DNA of 64,000 nucleotides from Dyella sp. A6 (GTDB lineage: Bacteria > Pseudomonadota > Gammaproteobacteria > Xanthomonadales > Rhodanobacteraceae), in assembly GCF_036320485.1 (NCBI RefSeq), contig NZ_CP132911.1, forward strand, positions 3,534,001-3,598,000, given 5' to 3'. Below are positions 51,896-61,744 of this stretch, one piece after another; the stretch's first letter is position 1, and the number at the start of each line of letters is the position of its first letter. The translations under genes and the position numbers were made by a program. The notes beneath the pieces are model-generated. The model saw only the letters and a program-made list of their open reading frames with translations, searched no databases and was not told the origin of the DNA.

Positions 51896-52416
51896 CGCGA
51901 AACTCCTTTAACCGGATGGCGCGAAGAGCGGGCCATCGGCTTCACCGGCGTCGGCGGGATCTTCGCGGTTGTGGTGGGACGCGCAGGCGGCGCCTGCAAC
52001 CGACCGTAGGTTAGGCCGCCACCACGGATACTCGCAAGGCGAGGCTTATGACGTGTTGTGTCGAACGGGGAACATGGGGTGCTTTTTGGGGTTTTCCGAC
52101 CCGCTGCCTTGCAGGCCCGTTTCCGGAGATTTCGGCAGCGGTGTCCGCCTAGCCTGTCGTGATGCGTGTCAACTCCGGATGAAACCGGTGTAACGGCGCT
52201 GGTCGCCATTCAGCGAACCGTCTGCTTCACCATACGCTTCGTCGCCTCGACATCGAAATGTCACATCAAGCGGCTCCGCATGCGCTGACTTTCATTCGCG
52301 TGTAGGCGCAGCTTCACAATGCAGGCCCAGCATGACGCGGCCGTCCCCGACGGTATTCCCGTTCCCTCATACGCATGGCGACACCGCCTCAGGGTCGCCG
52401 CGAAGGATGCCTGCGC
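51896..52416. other. Divergent intergenic region, tal operon / TonB receptor
   Basis: This 521-base gap must hold promoters in both directions. I see no gene with a supported start, and no clear operator. It has several short hairpins and the string TTTTTGGGGTTTTCC near 52085-52100. AAGGA at about 52403 is the ribosome binding site of the receptor gene. Confidence 0.5.
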
Positions 52417-54744
52417 ATGTTCACTCGTCGTACCTCGATCCAACTGTCCGGCCTGGCCCTGGCCATTCTGGCGACCCTGCACGGCAATCCAGCCCGCGCT
52501 GCCGATACCGCCGCCAGCGGTGCACCGGCACCGGCCGCCCTGCCATCCAAGGACAAGGCCAAGTCACTGCAGACGATCTCGGTGGTGGCAACCGGCCAGA
52601 CCCGTCAGGTGCAGACCATTGGCCAGGAAGACATCCGCGCCGCGCCGCCAGGCACCAGCGCGCTGAAGGTGCTGAACGAACTGCCGGGCGTGAACTTCCA
52701 GTCGTCCGACCCGTGGGGTGCCTATGAATGGTCCACCTCGATCAGCCTGCACGGCTTCGACCAGAGCCGCCTGGGCTTCACGCTGGACAACATTCCGCTG
52801 GGCACGATGTCGTACGCCGTGACCAACGGCCTGCAGATCACCCGCGCGATCAGCTCGGACAACATCGCATCGGTGCAGCTGGCACAGGGTGCCGGCGCCC
52901 TGGGCACGCCGTCCAGCTCGAACCTGGGCGGCACGGTGCAGTTCTATTCGGCCGACCCCGACGAGAAGGCCGGCATCCGCGTCGACCAGGCGATCGGTTC
53001 GGACAATACGCACCGCACCTATGTCCGTCTGGATACCGGCGACTTCCACGGCTTCTCGATGTACGTGTCCTACGACCACGCCAACACCGACAAGTGGAAG
53101 GGCTACGGTTCGCAGCGCTCCAACCAGGCCAACCTGAAGGCGGTCTACCAGTGGGGCAACGGCAACCGCATCAGCCTGTTCGCCGACAGTTCCAGGCGCA
53201 AGGAATACGACTACCAGGATCTGTCGCTGACCAGCCAGCGCGTGCTGGGCTGGAACTTCGACTACTACCAGCCCGACTGGAACAAGGCGGTGCAGGTTGC
53301 CAAGGCCTACCAGACCACCGGCCAGTACAACGGCGTGGCCAACGGCTACCCGGACTCGCTGGCCGGCCTGCCCGCCAACTACGACTGGCTGGACGCCGAC
53401 TACTACGCCGGCGGTGGCATCCGCCACGACAATCTGGCCGGACTCAGCGGCAGCTTCAACTTCGGCGACAACCTGACCTGGAACGTGGGCACCTACTACC
53501 ACGGTGATCGCGGCGAGGGCCAATGGGTCACGCCGTACACGCCGTCGCCCGCATCCGGGCTGCCGCTGTCGCTGCGCACCACCGACTACGGCCTGGACCG
53601 CTACGGCCTGACCAGCTCGCTGCAGTACACGCTGGGCAACAACGACATCGAAGTGGGCGTGTGGGGCGAAAACTCCAGGAACAACATCGAGCGCAACTAT
53701 TTCGACCTGTACGGCGCCTACACCGACCTGTGGACCATCTATGACGGCCAGGCGCCGTTCTACCGCGCGTTCCTGCAGCACTACACCTACGACACGCGGA
53801 TGGCCTATGCGGAGGACACCCTGCACCTGATGGACGATCGGCTGACCGTGAACTTCGGCGCCAAGTCGCTGCGCTCCACCACCACCTCGACCTCGCTGGT
53901 GCCCACCGCCGCCTATGCGCAGGGCAGCATCAAGGCCAGCAAGGGCTTCCTGCCACAGGCCGGCGTGGATTACCGGATCGACAGCTACCAGGACGTCTAC
54001 GCTTCCTACAGCAAGAACATCGACGCCTATGGCGCGCTGCCGTTCGCCACCTCGCAGACAGCCTTCGATGCCAGCAAGCACACGCTCAAGCCGGAGGGCT
54101 CGCAGACGCTGGAAGCCGGCTACCGCGTGCGCGGCAGCACCTACGAGGCGGCGGCCGACCTGTACTACACCCGCTTCAGCAACCGTCTGCTGCAGACCAC
54201 GCCGTGCTCGGCCGTGCAGACCTGCGCCAGCCAGCTCAACAACGTGGGCAGCGTGGACAGCCGCGGCGTCGACCTGTCGCTGATCTGGCGTCCCGTCCAA
54301 GGCGTGCGCTGGCTCAACACGTTGTCCTACGACAGCTCGAAGTACCAGGACGACTACCTCAATGGCGGCGTGGTCGCGACCAAGGGCAAGTATGTGGTGG
54401 GCATTCCCAGCTGGATGGCCACCTCGGCACTGAGCTACCGTTTCGGCGGTTGGGATTTCACCCTGGACGGCAAGTACACCGGCAAGCGCTACATCACCTA
54501 CACCAACGATTCGTCGGTGCCCTCGTATGTGCTGTTCAACGCCGGCCTCAGCTACGACCTCGGTGCGGTGGCAGGCTTCCGCGATATCCGCCTCGCGCTG
54601 AATGTGACCAACCTGGCCGGCAAGCACTACTTCGCCACCACCGGCACCAACGGCTACGTCGCGTCCGATCCCTACGGCTACAACCAGACGCTGCAGGCGG
54701 GCGCCCCGCGCCAGGCGTTCTTCAACGTCAGCGCCAGACTCTGA
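52417..54744 (+). CDS. TonB-dependent outer-membrane receptor
   Basis: The start at 52417 (MFTRRTSIQL) has an AAGGA ribosome binding site and opens a signal peptide ending near ARAADT. The 775-residue protein has a TonB-box-like ISVVATGQ, a plug domain (about 70-180, with LNELPGVNF and LDNIPLGTMSY) and a 22-strand barrel ending in aromatic FFNVSARL with the typical C-terminal residue pattern. It imports an unknown ligand. The lipoprotein phosphoesterase gene follows after 154 bases and a hairpin, suggesting a phosphorylated or phosphate-linked substrate, which is inference. Confidence 0.93.
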   Translation: MFTRRTSIQLSGLALAILATLHGNPARAADTAASGAPAPAALPSKDKAKSLQTISVVATGQTRQVQTIGQEDIRAAPPGTSALKVLNELPGVNFQSSDPWGAYEWSTSISLHGFDQSRLGFTLDNIPLGTMSYAVTNGLQITRAISSDNIASVQLAQGAGALGTPSSSNLGGTVQFYSADPDEKAGIRVDQAIGSDNTHRTYVRLDTGDFHGFSMYVSYDHANTDKWKGYGSQRSNQANLKAVYQWGNGNRISLFADSSRRKEYDYQDLSLTSQRVLGWNFDYYQPDWNKAVQVAKAYQTTGQYNGVANGYPDSLAGLPANYDWLDADYYAGGGIRHDNLAGLSGSFNFGDNLTWNVGTYYHGDRGEGQWVTPYTPSPASGLPLSLRTTDYGLDRYGLTSSLQYTLGNNDIEVGVWGENSRNNIERNYFDLYGAYTDLWTIYDGQAPFYRAFLQHYTYDTRMAYAEDTLHLMDDRLTVNFGAKSLRSTTTSTSLVPTAAYAQGSIKASKGFLPQAGVDYRIDSYQDVYASYSKNIDAYGALPFATSQTAFDASKHTLKPEGSQTLEAGYRVRGSTYEAAADLYYTRFSNRLLQTTPCSAVQTCASQLNNVGSVDSRGVDLSLIWRPVQGVRWLNTLSYDSSKYQDDYLNGGVVATKGKYVVGIPSWMATSALSYRFGGWDFTLDGKYTGKRYITYTNDSSVPSYVLFNAGLSYDLGAVAGFRDIRLALNVTNLAGKHYFATTGTNGYVASDPYGYNQTLQAGAPRQAFFNVSARL

Positions 54745-54756
54745 GTCCGCCCCACT

Positions 54757-54786
54757 GCCCGTTGCCATGGCCGCATGGCAACGGGC
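54757..54786 (+). terminator. Terminator after the TonB receptor gene
   Basis: A perfect 13-base-pair stem (54757-54769 with 54774-54786) with a 4-base loop lies 12 bases past the receptor stop. No T tract follows, so partial read-through to the phosphoesterase gene is possible. Confidence 0.6.
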
Positions 54787-54898
54787 CCGGCGGAATCCGC
54801 CTGTCACATCCGCGCGTCACCATGGGCGCGCGTCGAATCCTTTCCCGTCATCCGCGCTACGCTGGTGACGGACATCTACCAGCCTGCCGAGACCCACG

Positions 54899-57322
54899 AT
54901 GAAACGTAGCCTGCTGCCCCTGGCCCTGATGCTGTCGCTTGCCGCCTGCCACCACGGATCGTCTTCGACACACGGCACGGTGCATGTCGCGCTGAGTGGC
55001 GTGGTCGGCGGCGCCGTGCCGGTCGCCGGCGTACCGGTGACGGCCACCGACCACGCCGGCCACCACACCGTGTCCGGTGTGACCGACGCGCAGGGTCGCT
55101 TCTCGCTGGTCGTGGACGGGCCGGGCCCGTTCGTGCTGACCGCGCCGGGTGCCGACAGCAACGGCGCACCGGTCACGCTGTCCGCGGCCTTCGCCCCCGT
55201 CGGCGGGCAGGCGCACGCAGTGGTGAACATCAACCCGATCACCGCACTGCTGACCCAGCGCGTGCTGGGCACCTTGCCGCAGGGCGCGCCCGACGCGGCA
55301 CAGATGGCAGACATTACCGACGCGCGCATCACCGCCACCAGCAAGGACGTGGCCGGTGTGCTCGCGCCGCTGTACAGCGCGTTCCACGTGCCCGCCGCCG
55401 TGGCGGCCGATCCGGCCGGCGTTGCCGATTTCCGCGTCGCCGCGCGCACACCGCTGGCCGAGCTGCTTTCGGTCGTGCATGTCGACCTGCACACGGGCAG
55501 CCTCAGCGTCGGCACCGGCGCCAGCCATGCCGTGGTGTCCATTCCCGCCCACGGCGCGCTGTCCGCCGCCGTGCCCGCCGCCGCTGCCGCGTCGGCGGTG
55601 GCGCTGGCGAACGGACCGACCACCACGCCGATCCAGCACGTGATCGTGGTGATCGGCGAGAACCAGACCTTCGACGCCCTGTTCGGCGGTTACGTGCCGC
55701 CGAAGGGGCAGACCGTGAAGAACCTGCTGTCCGAGGGCATCATCAACGCCGACGGCACGCCCGGCCCGCATTTCGCCCTGGCCGAGCAGGACCGCGGCAC
55801 CGCGCAGAAGACCTACACCATCCAGCCGCAGCGCGCGGGGCCCTATGCCACGCTGCCGCAGCCCGAGCAGATCGGCGTGCTGAATCCGGTCACCTTCCAG
55901 AGCGGTGGCGGCGTGCCCGACAAGCGCTTCCCTGCCAACCTGCCGGACGGCCCGTTCCAGATCACCCGCTACGTGCCGTACATCAACGCGGACAAGCACG
56001 GCCTGGCGGCGGCGGTGCGCACTGGCGACCCGGTGCACCGCTTCTTCCAGATGTGGCAGCAGACCGGCGGCGACAACCATCGCCTGGACATGTTCACCTG
56101 GGTCGCCGACACCACCGGCCAGGGCGGCGACACCAAGGGTGTCAGTCCGTCCAACCCGGCGCAGGGCGGCGAACTGATGGGCTTCATGAACATGTCGACC
56201 GGCGACGCACCGCTGTTCGATACGCTGGCGCGGCATTACGCGCTCAGCGACAACTACCACCAGTCGATCATGGGCGGCACCGGCGACAACTTCTTCGCCA
56301 TCGCCACCGCCGACGTGCCCTACTTCGAGCAGGACGGCAAGCCGGCGGTGCCACCGGCCAACCAGATCGAGAATCCGGACCCGATGCCGGGCACGGCGAA
56401 CTTCTACACCCGCGACGGCTACCAGGGCGGTTCGTATGTCGACTGCTCCGACCCGAAGCAACCCGGCGTCGCGCCGATCCTGGCCTTCCTCAAGGCCCGC
56501 CACATTCCCAGCAAGTGCGCGCCCGGCACCTATTACCTGGTGAACAACTACAACCCGGGCTACGACATGGACGGCAAGCCGCAGCCGATCGGTCCGGACA
56601 ACTACAACTACCCGCCGCAGACCGTGCCGACCATCGGCGAGGCGCTGGCTAAAAAGGGGGTCAGCTGGAAGTGGTACACCGGTGCCCGCGACGCGGCCGA
56701 CGTTGCCGCCGAAGCGGCTGCCCTGCACATGCCCGTGCCCAAGGCGCAGATGCTCCAGTACAACAATCTGGGCGATGCGCTGACGGCATCGGCCAGGGTG
56801 ATGGGCACCCCGGCACTCAAATCACAACTGGCCGGCCTGACCACGTTCTACAACGACATCGCCAACCACACCCTGCCGGCGGTGTCGTTCGTGGTGCCGA
56901 AGAACCTCGACAGTGGCCACCCAGGCTATTCGGCGCCGGCCTGCTACGAAGCCTTCCTGAAGACCCTGCTGGCCAAGGTGCAGGCCGACCCCACGCTGTG
57001 GGCGCACACCGCGATCCTGATCACCACCGACGAGGGCGGCGGCCATTTCGACAGCGGCTACATCCAGCCGCTGGACTTCTTCGGCGACGGCCCGCGCATC
57101 GCGATGCTGGCGGTCTCGCCGTATGCACGCAGGGGCGTGGTCGACCACGCCTACGAGGACCACGCCTCGATCCTGAAATTCATCGAGCGCAACTGGCGCC
57201 TGCCGCCGCTGTCGGCACGCAGCCGCGACAACCTGCCCGATCCGGTCGCGCTGCCGGGCAAGCCGTACCGGCCGATCAACGGCCCGGCGGTGGGCGACCT
57301 GATGTCGATGTTCCAGTTCTGA
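54899..57322 (+). CDS. Lipoprotein phosphoesterase (phospholipase C / acid phosphatase family)
   Basis: The 807-residue protein has a lipoprotein signal (LSLAAC), an N-terminal carboxypeptidase-regulatory-like beta-sandwich (about 25-110), a low-complexity linker, and a phosphoesterase domain (about 245-790) with IQHVIVVIGENQTFDALFGGY, MGGTGDNFFAI and ITTDEGGGHFDSGY metal-site motifs. It should hydrolyse phosphodiesters or phosphomonoesters of lipids or other substrates at the cell surface. It lies between a TonB receptor and a di-haem peroxidase gene. Confidence 0.88.
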   Translation: MKRSLLPLALMLSLAACHHGSSSTHGTVHVALSGVVGGAVPVAGVPVTATDHAGHHTVSGVTDAQGRFSLVVDGPGPFVLTAPGADSNGAPVTLSAAFAPVGGQAHAVVNINPITALLTQRVLGTLPQGAPDAAQMADITDARITATSKDVAGVLAPLYSAFHVPAAVAADPAGVADFRVAARTPLAELLSVVHVDLHTGSLSVGTGASHAVVSIPAHGALSAAVPAAAAASAVALANGPTTTPIQHVIVVIGENQTFDALFGGYVPPKGQTVKNLLSEGIINADGTPGPHFALAEQDRGTAQKTYTIQPQRAGPYATLPQPEQIGVLNPVTFQSGGGVPDKRFPANLPDGPFQITRYVPYINADKHGLAAAVRTGDPVHRFFQMWQQTGGDNHRLDMFTWVADTTGQGGDTKGVSPSNPAQGGELMGFMNMSTGDAPLFDTLARHYALSDNYHQSIMGGTGDNFFAIATADVPYFEQDGKPAVPPANQIENPDPMPGTANFYTRDGYQGGSYVDCSDPKQPGVAPILAFLKARHIPSKCAPGTYYLVNNYNPGYDMDGKPQPIGPDNYNYPPQTVPTIGEALAKKGVSWKWYTGARDAADVAAEAAALHMPVPKAQMLQYNNLGDALTASARVMGTPALKSQLAGLTTFYNDIANHTLPAVSFVVPKNLDSGHPGYSAPACYEAFLKTLLAKVQADPTLWAHTAILITTDEGGGHFDSGYIQPLDFFGDGPRIAMLAVSPYARRGVVDHAYEDHASILKFIERNWRLPPLSARSRDNLPDPVALPGKPYRPINGPAVGDLMSMFQF

Positions 57323-57362
57323 GCGGAACGGCGCGGGCCACCGCCCGCGGCCGGACGCTACG

Positions 57363-58754
57363 ATGCGCCTGATGTCGATGCCCTGGCGTGATGCACGAGC
57401 AACCGCGGTGCTGGCGACGGCGGTAGCGGCGATCGCCGCCGCCGTGTACCTGCTGGCGACGACCGCGGGACACGCCCAGCCGGCCGGTCCCGCGACGGCC
57501 TCCACGACAGGCCGTGTGGCCGCGACCGACGTCCGCATGTGGGTGCGCTACCCGGCCGTACCGGCCCGGTTGAGCCCGACGGCCGCGCTGGGCCGTCAGC
57601 TGTTCTTCGACACCGCACTGTCGGCCTCGCGGCGGATGTCCTGCGCCAGCTGCCACAGCCCGGCCCACGCCTATGGCCCGCCGGACGGGCGCGCAGTGCA
57701 GGACGGCGGCCCGCACCTGCAGCTGCCCGGCACGCGCGCGGTGCCTTCGCTGCGCTATCTCGATCACACGCCGCTGTTCAGCCTGAACTTCTTCACCCCC
57801 GGCTCCGAAGATGCCGAGTACGAGGGGCCGACCGGCGGCTACACCCGCGACGGCAGGGCCGCCTCGCGCCAACAGCAGGCGGCGATCCCCCTGCTGAACC
57901 GCAACGAGATGGACAACGCCAGCCCGCAGGCCGTGGTCGCAGCGGTACGCGACGGACCCTACGCGGCGGCGTTCCGGCGGGTTTTCGGCCACGACATTTT
58001 CCGGCATCCACGGCAGGCCTTCGCGGATGTCGGCATGGCCCTGGCCGCTTTCCAGGCCGAGGACCCGAGCTTTCATCCCTACACCAGCAAGTTCGATGCG
58101 GTGATGTCGGGCCATGCCCATTTCACGCCGCAGGAACTGCGCGGCTATGCGCTGTTCAACAACCCGCACAAGGGCAACTGCGCCGCCTGCCACATCGACG
58201 TGCCCGGGCCGGGCGGTCGCCCGGCGCCATTCACCGATTACTCGTATGCCGCGCTGGGGGTGCCGCGCAATCCGGCGATCCCGGCCAACCGCGATCCGCA
58301 CTATTACGACATGGGCCTGTGCGGTCCCTACCGGCACGACCTGCGCCGGCAGACGCAGTACTGCGGCATGTTCAAGACCCCGACGCTGCGCAACGTCGCC
58401 ACCCGGCACGTGTTCTTCCACAACGGCGACTTCCACAGCCTGACGCGGGTGCTGCAGTTCTACGTGCAGCGCGATACCGACCCGCGCAAGTGGTATCCGG
58501 TGGTGCACGGCAAGGTCGTCACCTACGACGACCTGCCGCCACGTTATCGCGGCAATGTCGATCACTACGACGCGCCGATGAACCGGCAACCGGGCCAGCG
58601 CCCCGCACTGGATGCGCGCGAGATCGCCGACCTTGTCGCGTTCCTGAAGACGCTGGACGACGGCTACTCGGCAACGCCCGGCGGCCCGCCGATCCATCGC
58701 AGCGCAGCGCCCTCGCCGGCCCACGCGAAGACGCGCCGAGCAGCCGCCAGATAG
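57363..58754 (+). CDS. Di-haem cytochrome c peroxidase-like protein (MauG family)
   Basis: The 463-residue protein has a signal anchor (about 14-38) and two haem c sites, CASCH at 94-98 and CAACH at 273-277, the layout of bacterial cytochrome c peroxidases and MauG-like enzymes. Met residues that could be axial ligands follow, and the protein ends in a basic Arg/Ala tail. It is periplasmic and would use peroxide or oxidise a protein or cofactor partner. It starts 40 bases after the phosphoesterase stop, so cotranscription is likely. Confidence 0.88.
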   Translation: MRLMSMPWRDARATAVLATAVAAIAAAVYLLATTAGHAQPAGPATASTTGRVAATDVRMWVRYPAVPARLSPTAALGRQLFFDTALSASRRMSCASCHSPAHAYGPPDGRAVQDGGPHLQLPGTRAVPSLRYLDHTPLFSLNFFTPGSEDAEYEGPTGGYTRDGRAASRQQQAAIPLLNRNEMDNASPQAVVAAVRDGPYAAAFRRVFGHDIFRHPRQAFADVGMALAAFQAEDPSFHPYTSKFDAVMSGHAHFTPQELRGYALFNNPHKGNCAACHIDVPGPGGRPAPFTDYSYAALGVPRNPAIPANRDPHYYDMGLCGPYRHDLRRQTQYCGMFKTPTLRNVATRHVFFHNGDFHSLTRVLQFYVQRDTDPRKWYPVVHGKVVTYDDLPPRYRGNVDHYDAPMNRQPGQRPALDAREIADLVAFLKTLDDGYSATPGGPPIHRSAAPSPAHAKTRRAAAR

Positions 58755-58839
58755 CCGACCGTGAGGCTACGGTACGGACAGGTACGGCGTCGAAGGCCGC
58801 GCTGGGTTACCCTCTGCGTCCTGGGAACAGGGGGAATGC

Positions 58840-60000
58840 GTGTTGGGAGCGGGATGGCGACCGACGCTGTGGCGTCTGACATTTTCGATGCTGGCCGGCA
58901 GCCTGGCCTGCCCCATGCTTTTCGCGCAGGCCCTGCCGCTCCGACGCCCGCCGCCACCGCTGCAGCGTCCGCTGCCGCCTGACGCCCGGCCTGGACTTTA
59001 TCCTCGCCCGCTCCCACCGGGCTGGCGTCCGGGCGATCCGCTGCCGCCGCCACCGCCGCGCGGGCTGCTACCGACCGTGCCGACGCTCCACGCCACACCA
59101 CCGTATGCGGCACCCGCGGCCGCACCAATGCCAGTTGCCACACCGCCGCCCGCCACCGGCGCGGCGACGAGTCCGCCCTCGACGCAGCCCGCCAAGGCGC
59201 CGGCCTTGCCGGACATGCCGAACCGCTCGCCACTGGCCAGTGGTGCTCCGTCCGCCATTCCGAACACAACGCCGAACCGGCACGGCTCGCTGCACTGGAC
59301 GATCGCCGCATTCCTGCTCACGCTCGGCGGCGCCTGGCTGCTGTGGCGCCGCAACGAGCGCCTGGCCCGCGAGTCCCAGCGCATGGCGCGGCAGCAACGC
59401 GCACTGCAGTCGGCCAACACCCGTCTGCAGGACGAATCGCGGCAGCTGCGGCAGCTGGCGACCAATGACCCGCTGACCGGCGTGCTCAACCGCCAGGCTT
59501 TCGCGACGGGACTGCGCGAGCGGATCGCCCATCTTTCCCACTACGACCGTCCGCTGAGCCTGATCGTGCTGGACCTGGACCACTTCAAGTCGATCAACGA
59601 CCGCCTCGGCCACCTGGCCGGAGACAGTGCGCTCAAGCTGGTGGCCGGTGTCGTGCACGAGCACCTGGTGAGCGACGACTTGTTCGGCCGCTTCGGTGGC
59701 GACGAGTTCCTGATCGCCTGCGCCGAGCGCACGCCGGAGTCCGCCGTGGAACTTGCCGACACCATCCGCGCCGCGGTGGCGCTGGCGGCGCCCACCCACG
59801 CGCCGCCGTTGCCCGGCCTGACGCTGAGCATGGGCGTCGCCACCGCCGATGCGACCACCGGCTATTCGGCCGACGCGCTGTTCGCCCGTGCCGACGCCGC
59901 GCTCTATGATGCCAAGAGCCGGGGCCGCAACCGGGTGGTACAAGCGGACGACGCGACGCCCACGTTCGCCGGCACCGCACCCGGCAGCCGGCATCTCTGA
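58840..60000 (+). CDS. Diguanylate cyclase with Pro-rich periplasmic region
   Basis: The start is GTG at 58840 after a GGGGGAA ribosome binding site. The 386-residue protein has an N-terminal hydrophobic segment, a long Pro-rich, low-complexity stretch (about 30-145), a membrane helix (about 152-168), a short coiled coil and a GGDEF domain (about 205-370) with intact GGDEF and no RxxD inhibition site. It makes cyclic di-GMP. The Pro-rich part is unlikely to be a folded ligand sensor. It is unrelated in its N-terminus to the tandem pair at 10.9-15.0 kb. Confidence 0.88.
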   Translation: MLGAGWRPTLWRLTFSMLAGSLACPMLFAQALPLRRPPPPLQRPLPPDARPGLYPRPLPPGWRPGDPLPPPPPRGLLPTVPTLHATPPYAAPAAAPMPVATPPPATGAATSPPSTQPAKAPALPDMPNRSPLASGAPSAIPNTTPNRHGSLHWTIAAFLLTLGGAWLLWRRNERLARESQRMARQQRALQSANTRLQDESRQLRQLATNDPLTGVLNRQAFATGLRERIAHLSHYDRPLSLIVLDLDHFKSINDRLGHLAGDSALKLVAGVVHEHLVSDDLFGRFGGDEFLIACAERTPESAVELADTIRAAVALAAPTHAPPLPGLTLSMGVATADATTGYSADALFARADAALYDAKSRGRNRVVQADDATPTFAGTAPGSRHL

Positions 60001-60105
60001 TGCACCCGCGCACCGACCACGCTCCCCGCGGGAAGCGGCATGCCGCACGGCCGCTCATGCATCGCCACCTGCATCCATCCAGCCCACAGCACCGGTAGAT
60101 CATCC

Positions 60106-61728
60106 ATGGCCGACGTCGCCACCGTCTTCAACCAGAACATCGTTCCCTACTCGCCGGGACCGCGCACCGATGCGGCGCCACCGGTGAAGCGGATCGTGGT
60201 GGTCGGTGGCGGCACCGCCGGCTGGATGACGGCATTGCTGCTCGCCAACTCCGATTACGGCCCGCGTCTGGAAGTCACTGTGCTGGAGTCGCCGCAGGTG
60301 GGCACGGTCGGTGTGGGCGAAGGCTCCACACCCTGGCTGCGCGGCTTCTTCGACAGCCTGGGCATCGAGGAATCGGAATGGATGCCGGCCTGCCATGCCA
60401 CCTACAAGAACGGCATCCGCTTCGACCACTGGTGCACCAGGCCCGGTCACGAAAGTTATTTCCATCCGTTCGCGTCGATGCTCGACAACATGACGATGAC
60501 CCAGTTCGTCGACAATGTGCACCGGCGCCTGGAGGGCGAGGACGTCGAGGCGCATCCCGACCGTTTCTTCATTGCCACCCGGCTCGCGCGCATGGGCCTG
60601 GGCCCGCGGCCACGCCACGATTTCCCGTTCGACGTGTGGTACGCCTACCACTTCGATTCCAACCTGCTCGGCGCCTTCCTGCACAAGAAGGCAGTCGAGC
60701 GTGGCGTGCGGCACATCTCACGGCACATGCATGACGTCACCCTGGACGCGCAGGGCGACATCGCCGCGCTGAAGCTGGATGGCGACGAGACGCTGGCGGC
60801 GGACTTCTTCGTGGACTGCACCGGTTTCGCCTCGCTGTTGATCGGCAAGGCGTTGCAGACACCCTACGTGTCCTACGCCGACAACCTGTTCAACGACGCC
60901 GCGGTGGCCCTGCCCTCGCCGTCGGACGGACATGCCGCGCAACCGCTGATGTCGCAGACCGTATCCACCGCGCTGCGTCACGGCTGGGCATGGAAGATTC
61001 CGCTTACCCACCGCTACGGCAATGGCTACGTCTACAGCACCGCGTCCTGCTCGGCGGACCAGGCCGAGGCGGAACTGCGCGCTCACCTCGGCCTGCTCGA
61101 CGACCCTACGCCGGCACGCCATCTGCGCATGCGCGTGGGCCGGGTGACCCGGCACTGGAACCGCAACTGCGTGGCGGTGGGTCTGTCGCAGGGGTTCATC
61201 GAGCCGCTCGAGGCGACCGCGCTGCTGTTCGTGCAACGCACCGCGTCGCTGCTGGTGAAGGCGCTGGAAAGCGGCGACCTGGGCGAGCGCACCCGCACCG
61301 CCTTCAACGAAGCGATCAACGAGCGCTTCGAAGGCACCCGCGACTACATCGTCACCCACTACAAGACCAACACGCGTACCGATACCGAGTACTGGCGCGC
61401 GAATGCCGCCAACGTGAACCTGTCGCAGCCGCTGCAGCGGCTGTTGCGCACCTGGCTGTCGAGCCGGCCGATCGTGGGCGGACTGCAGCAGGGCACTTAT
61501 GGTCGGGGCTATCCGACCATGTCGTGGTACTGCCTGCTCGCCGGCATGGGCCTGTTCCCGGAGGCGCAGGCCATGCACTCCACCCCGCCCGGCAAGCTGC
61601 GGCACGACCTGGCCGCGATCGACAACCTGCTCGAACGCAGTGCCGCGAACTTCCCCGAGCATCGCGCCCTGCTGGCCGATATCCCGGCGCGACCGCGCGA
61701 GACCTCGTTGCAGCTGTACCTGTGGTGA
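60106..61728 (+). CDS. Flavin-dependent halogenase, tryptophan-halogenase family
   Basis: The 540-residue protein (start 60106) has the FAD-binding GGGTAGW at 34-40, the VGVGEGSTPWL region and the family motif WAWKIPL, with GFIEPLEATA near the C-terminal half. The WxWxIP motif separates halogenases from monooxygenases. It needs reduced FAD from a partner reductase, which is not nearby. Many such proteins in Xanthomonadales sit beside TonB receptors or pigment genes and have no known substrate; xanthomonadins are brominated, but the pigment block here is over 30 kb away. Confidence 0.88.
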   Translation: MADVATVFNQNIVPYSPGPRTDAAPPVKRIVVVGGGTAGWMTALLLANSDYGPRLEVTVLESPQVGTVGVGEGSTPWLRGFFDSLGIEESEWMPACHATYKNGIRFDHWCTRPGHESYFHPFASMLDNMTMTQFVDNVHRRLEGEDVEAHPDRFFIATRLARMGLGPRPRHDFPFDVWYAYHFDSNLLGAFLHKKAVERGVRHISRHMHDVTLDAQGDIAALKLDGDETLAADFFVDCTGFASLLIGKALQTPYVSYADNLFNDAAVALPSPSDGHAAQPLMSQTVSTALRHGWAWKIPLTHRYGNGYVYSTASCSADQAEAELRAHLGLLDDPTPARHLRMRVGRVTRHWNRNCVAVGLSQGFIEPLEATALLFVQRTASLLVKALESGDLGERTRTAFNEAINERFEGTRDYIVTHYKTNTRTDTEYWRANAANVNLSQPLQRLLRTWLSSRPIVGGLQQGTYGRGYPTMSWYCLLAGMGLFPEAQAMHSTPPGKLRHDLAAIDNLLERSAANFPEHRALLADIPARPRETSLQLYLW

Positions 61729-61744
61729 TCGTGGCGGAGCCGCC

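Noticed and set aside
52240..52330. Possible Pho box (TGTCACA and CTGACTTTCAT) upstream of the TonB receptor and phosphoesterase
   Set aside because: The two 7-base direct repeats at the required spacing are not present; only loose partial matches.
52564..54807. 747-codon minus-strand frame opposite the TonB receptor
   Set aside because: Val/Gly/Arg/His-rich shadow translation; the receptor on the other strand has signal peptide, plug and barrel features.
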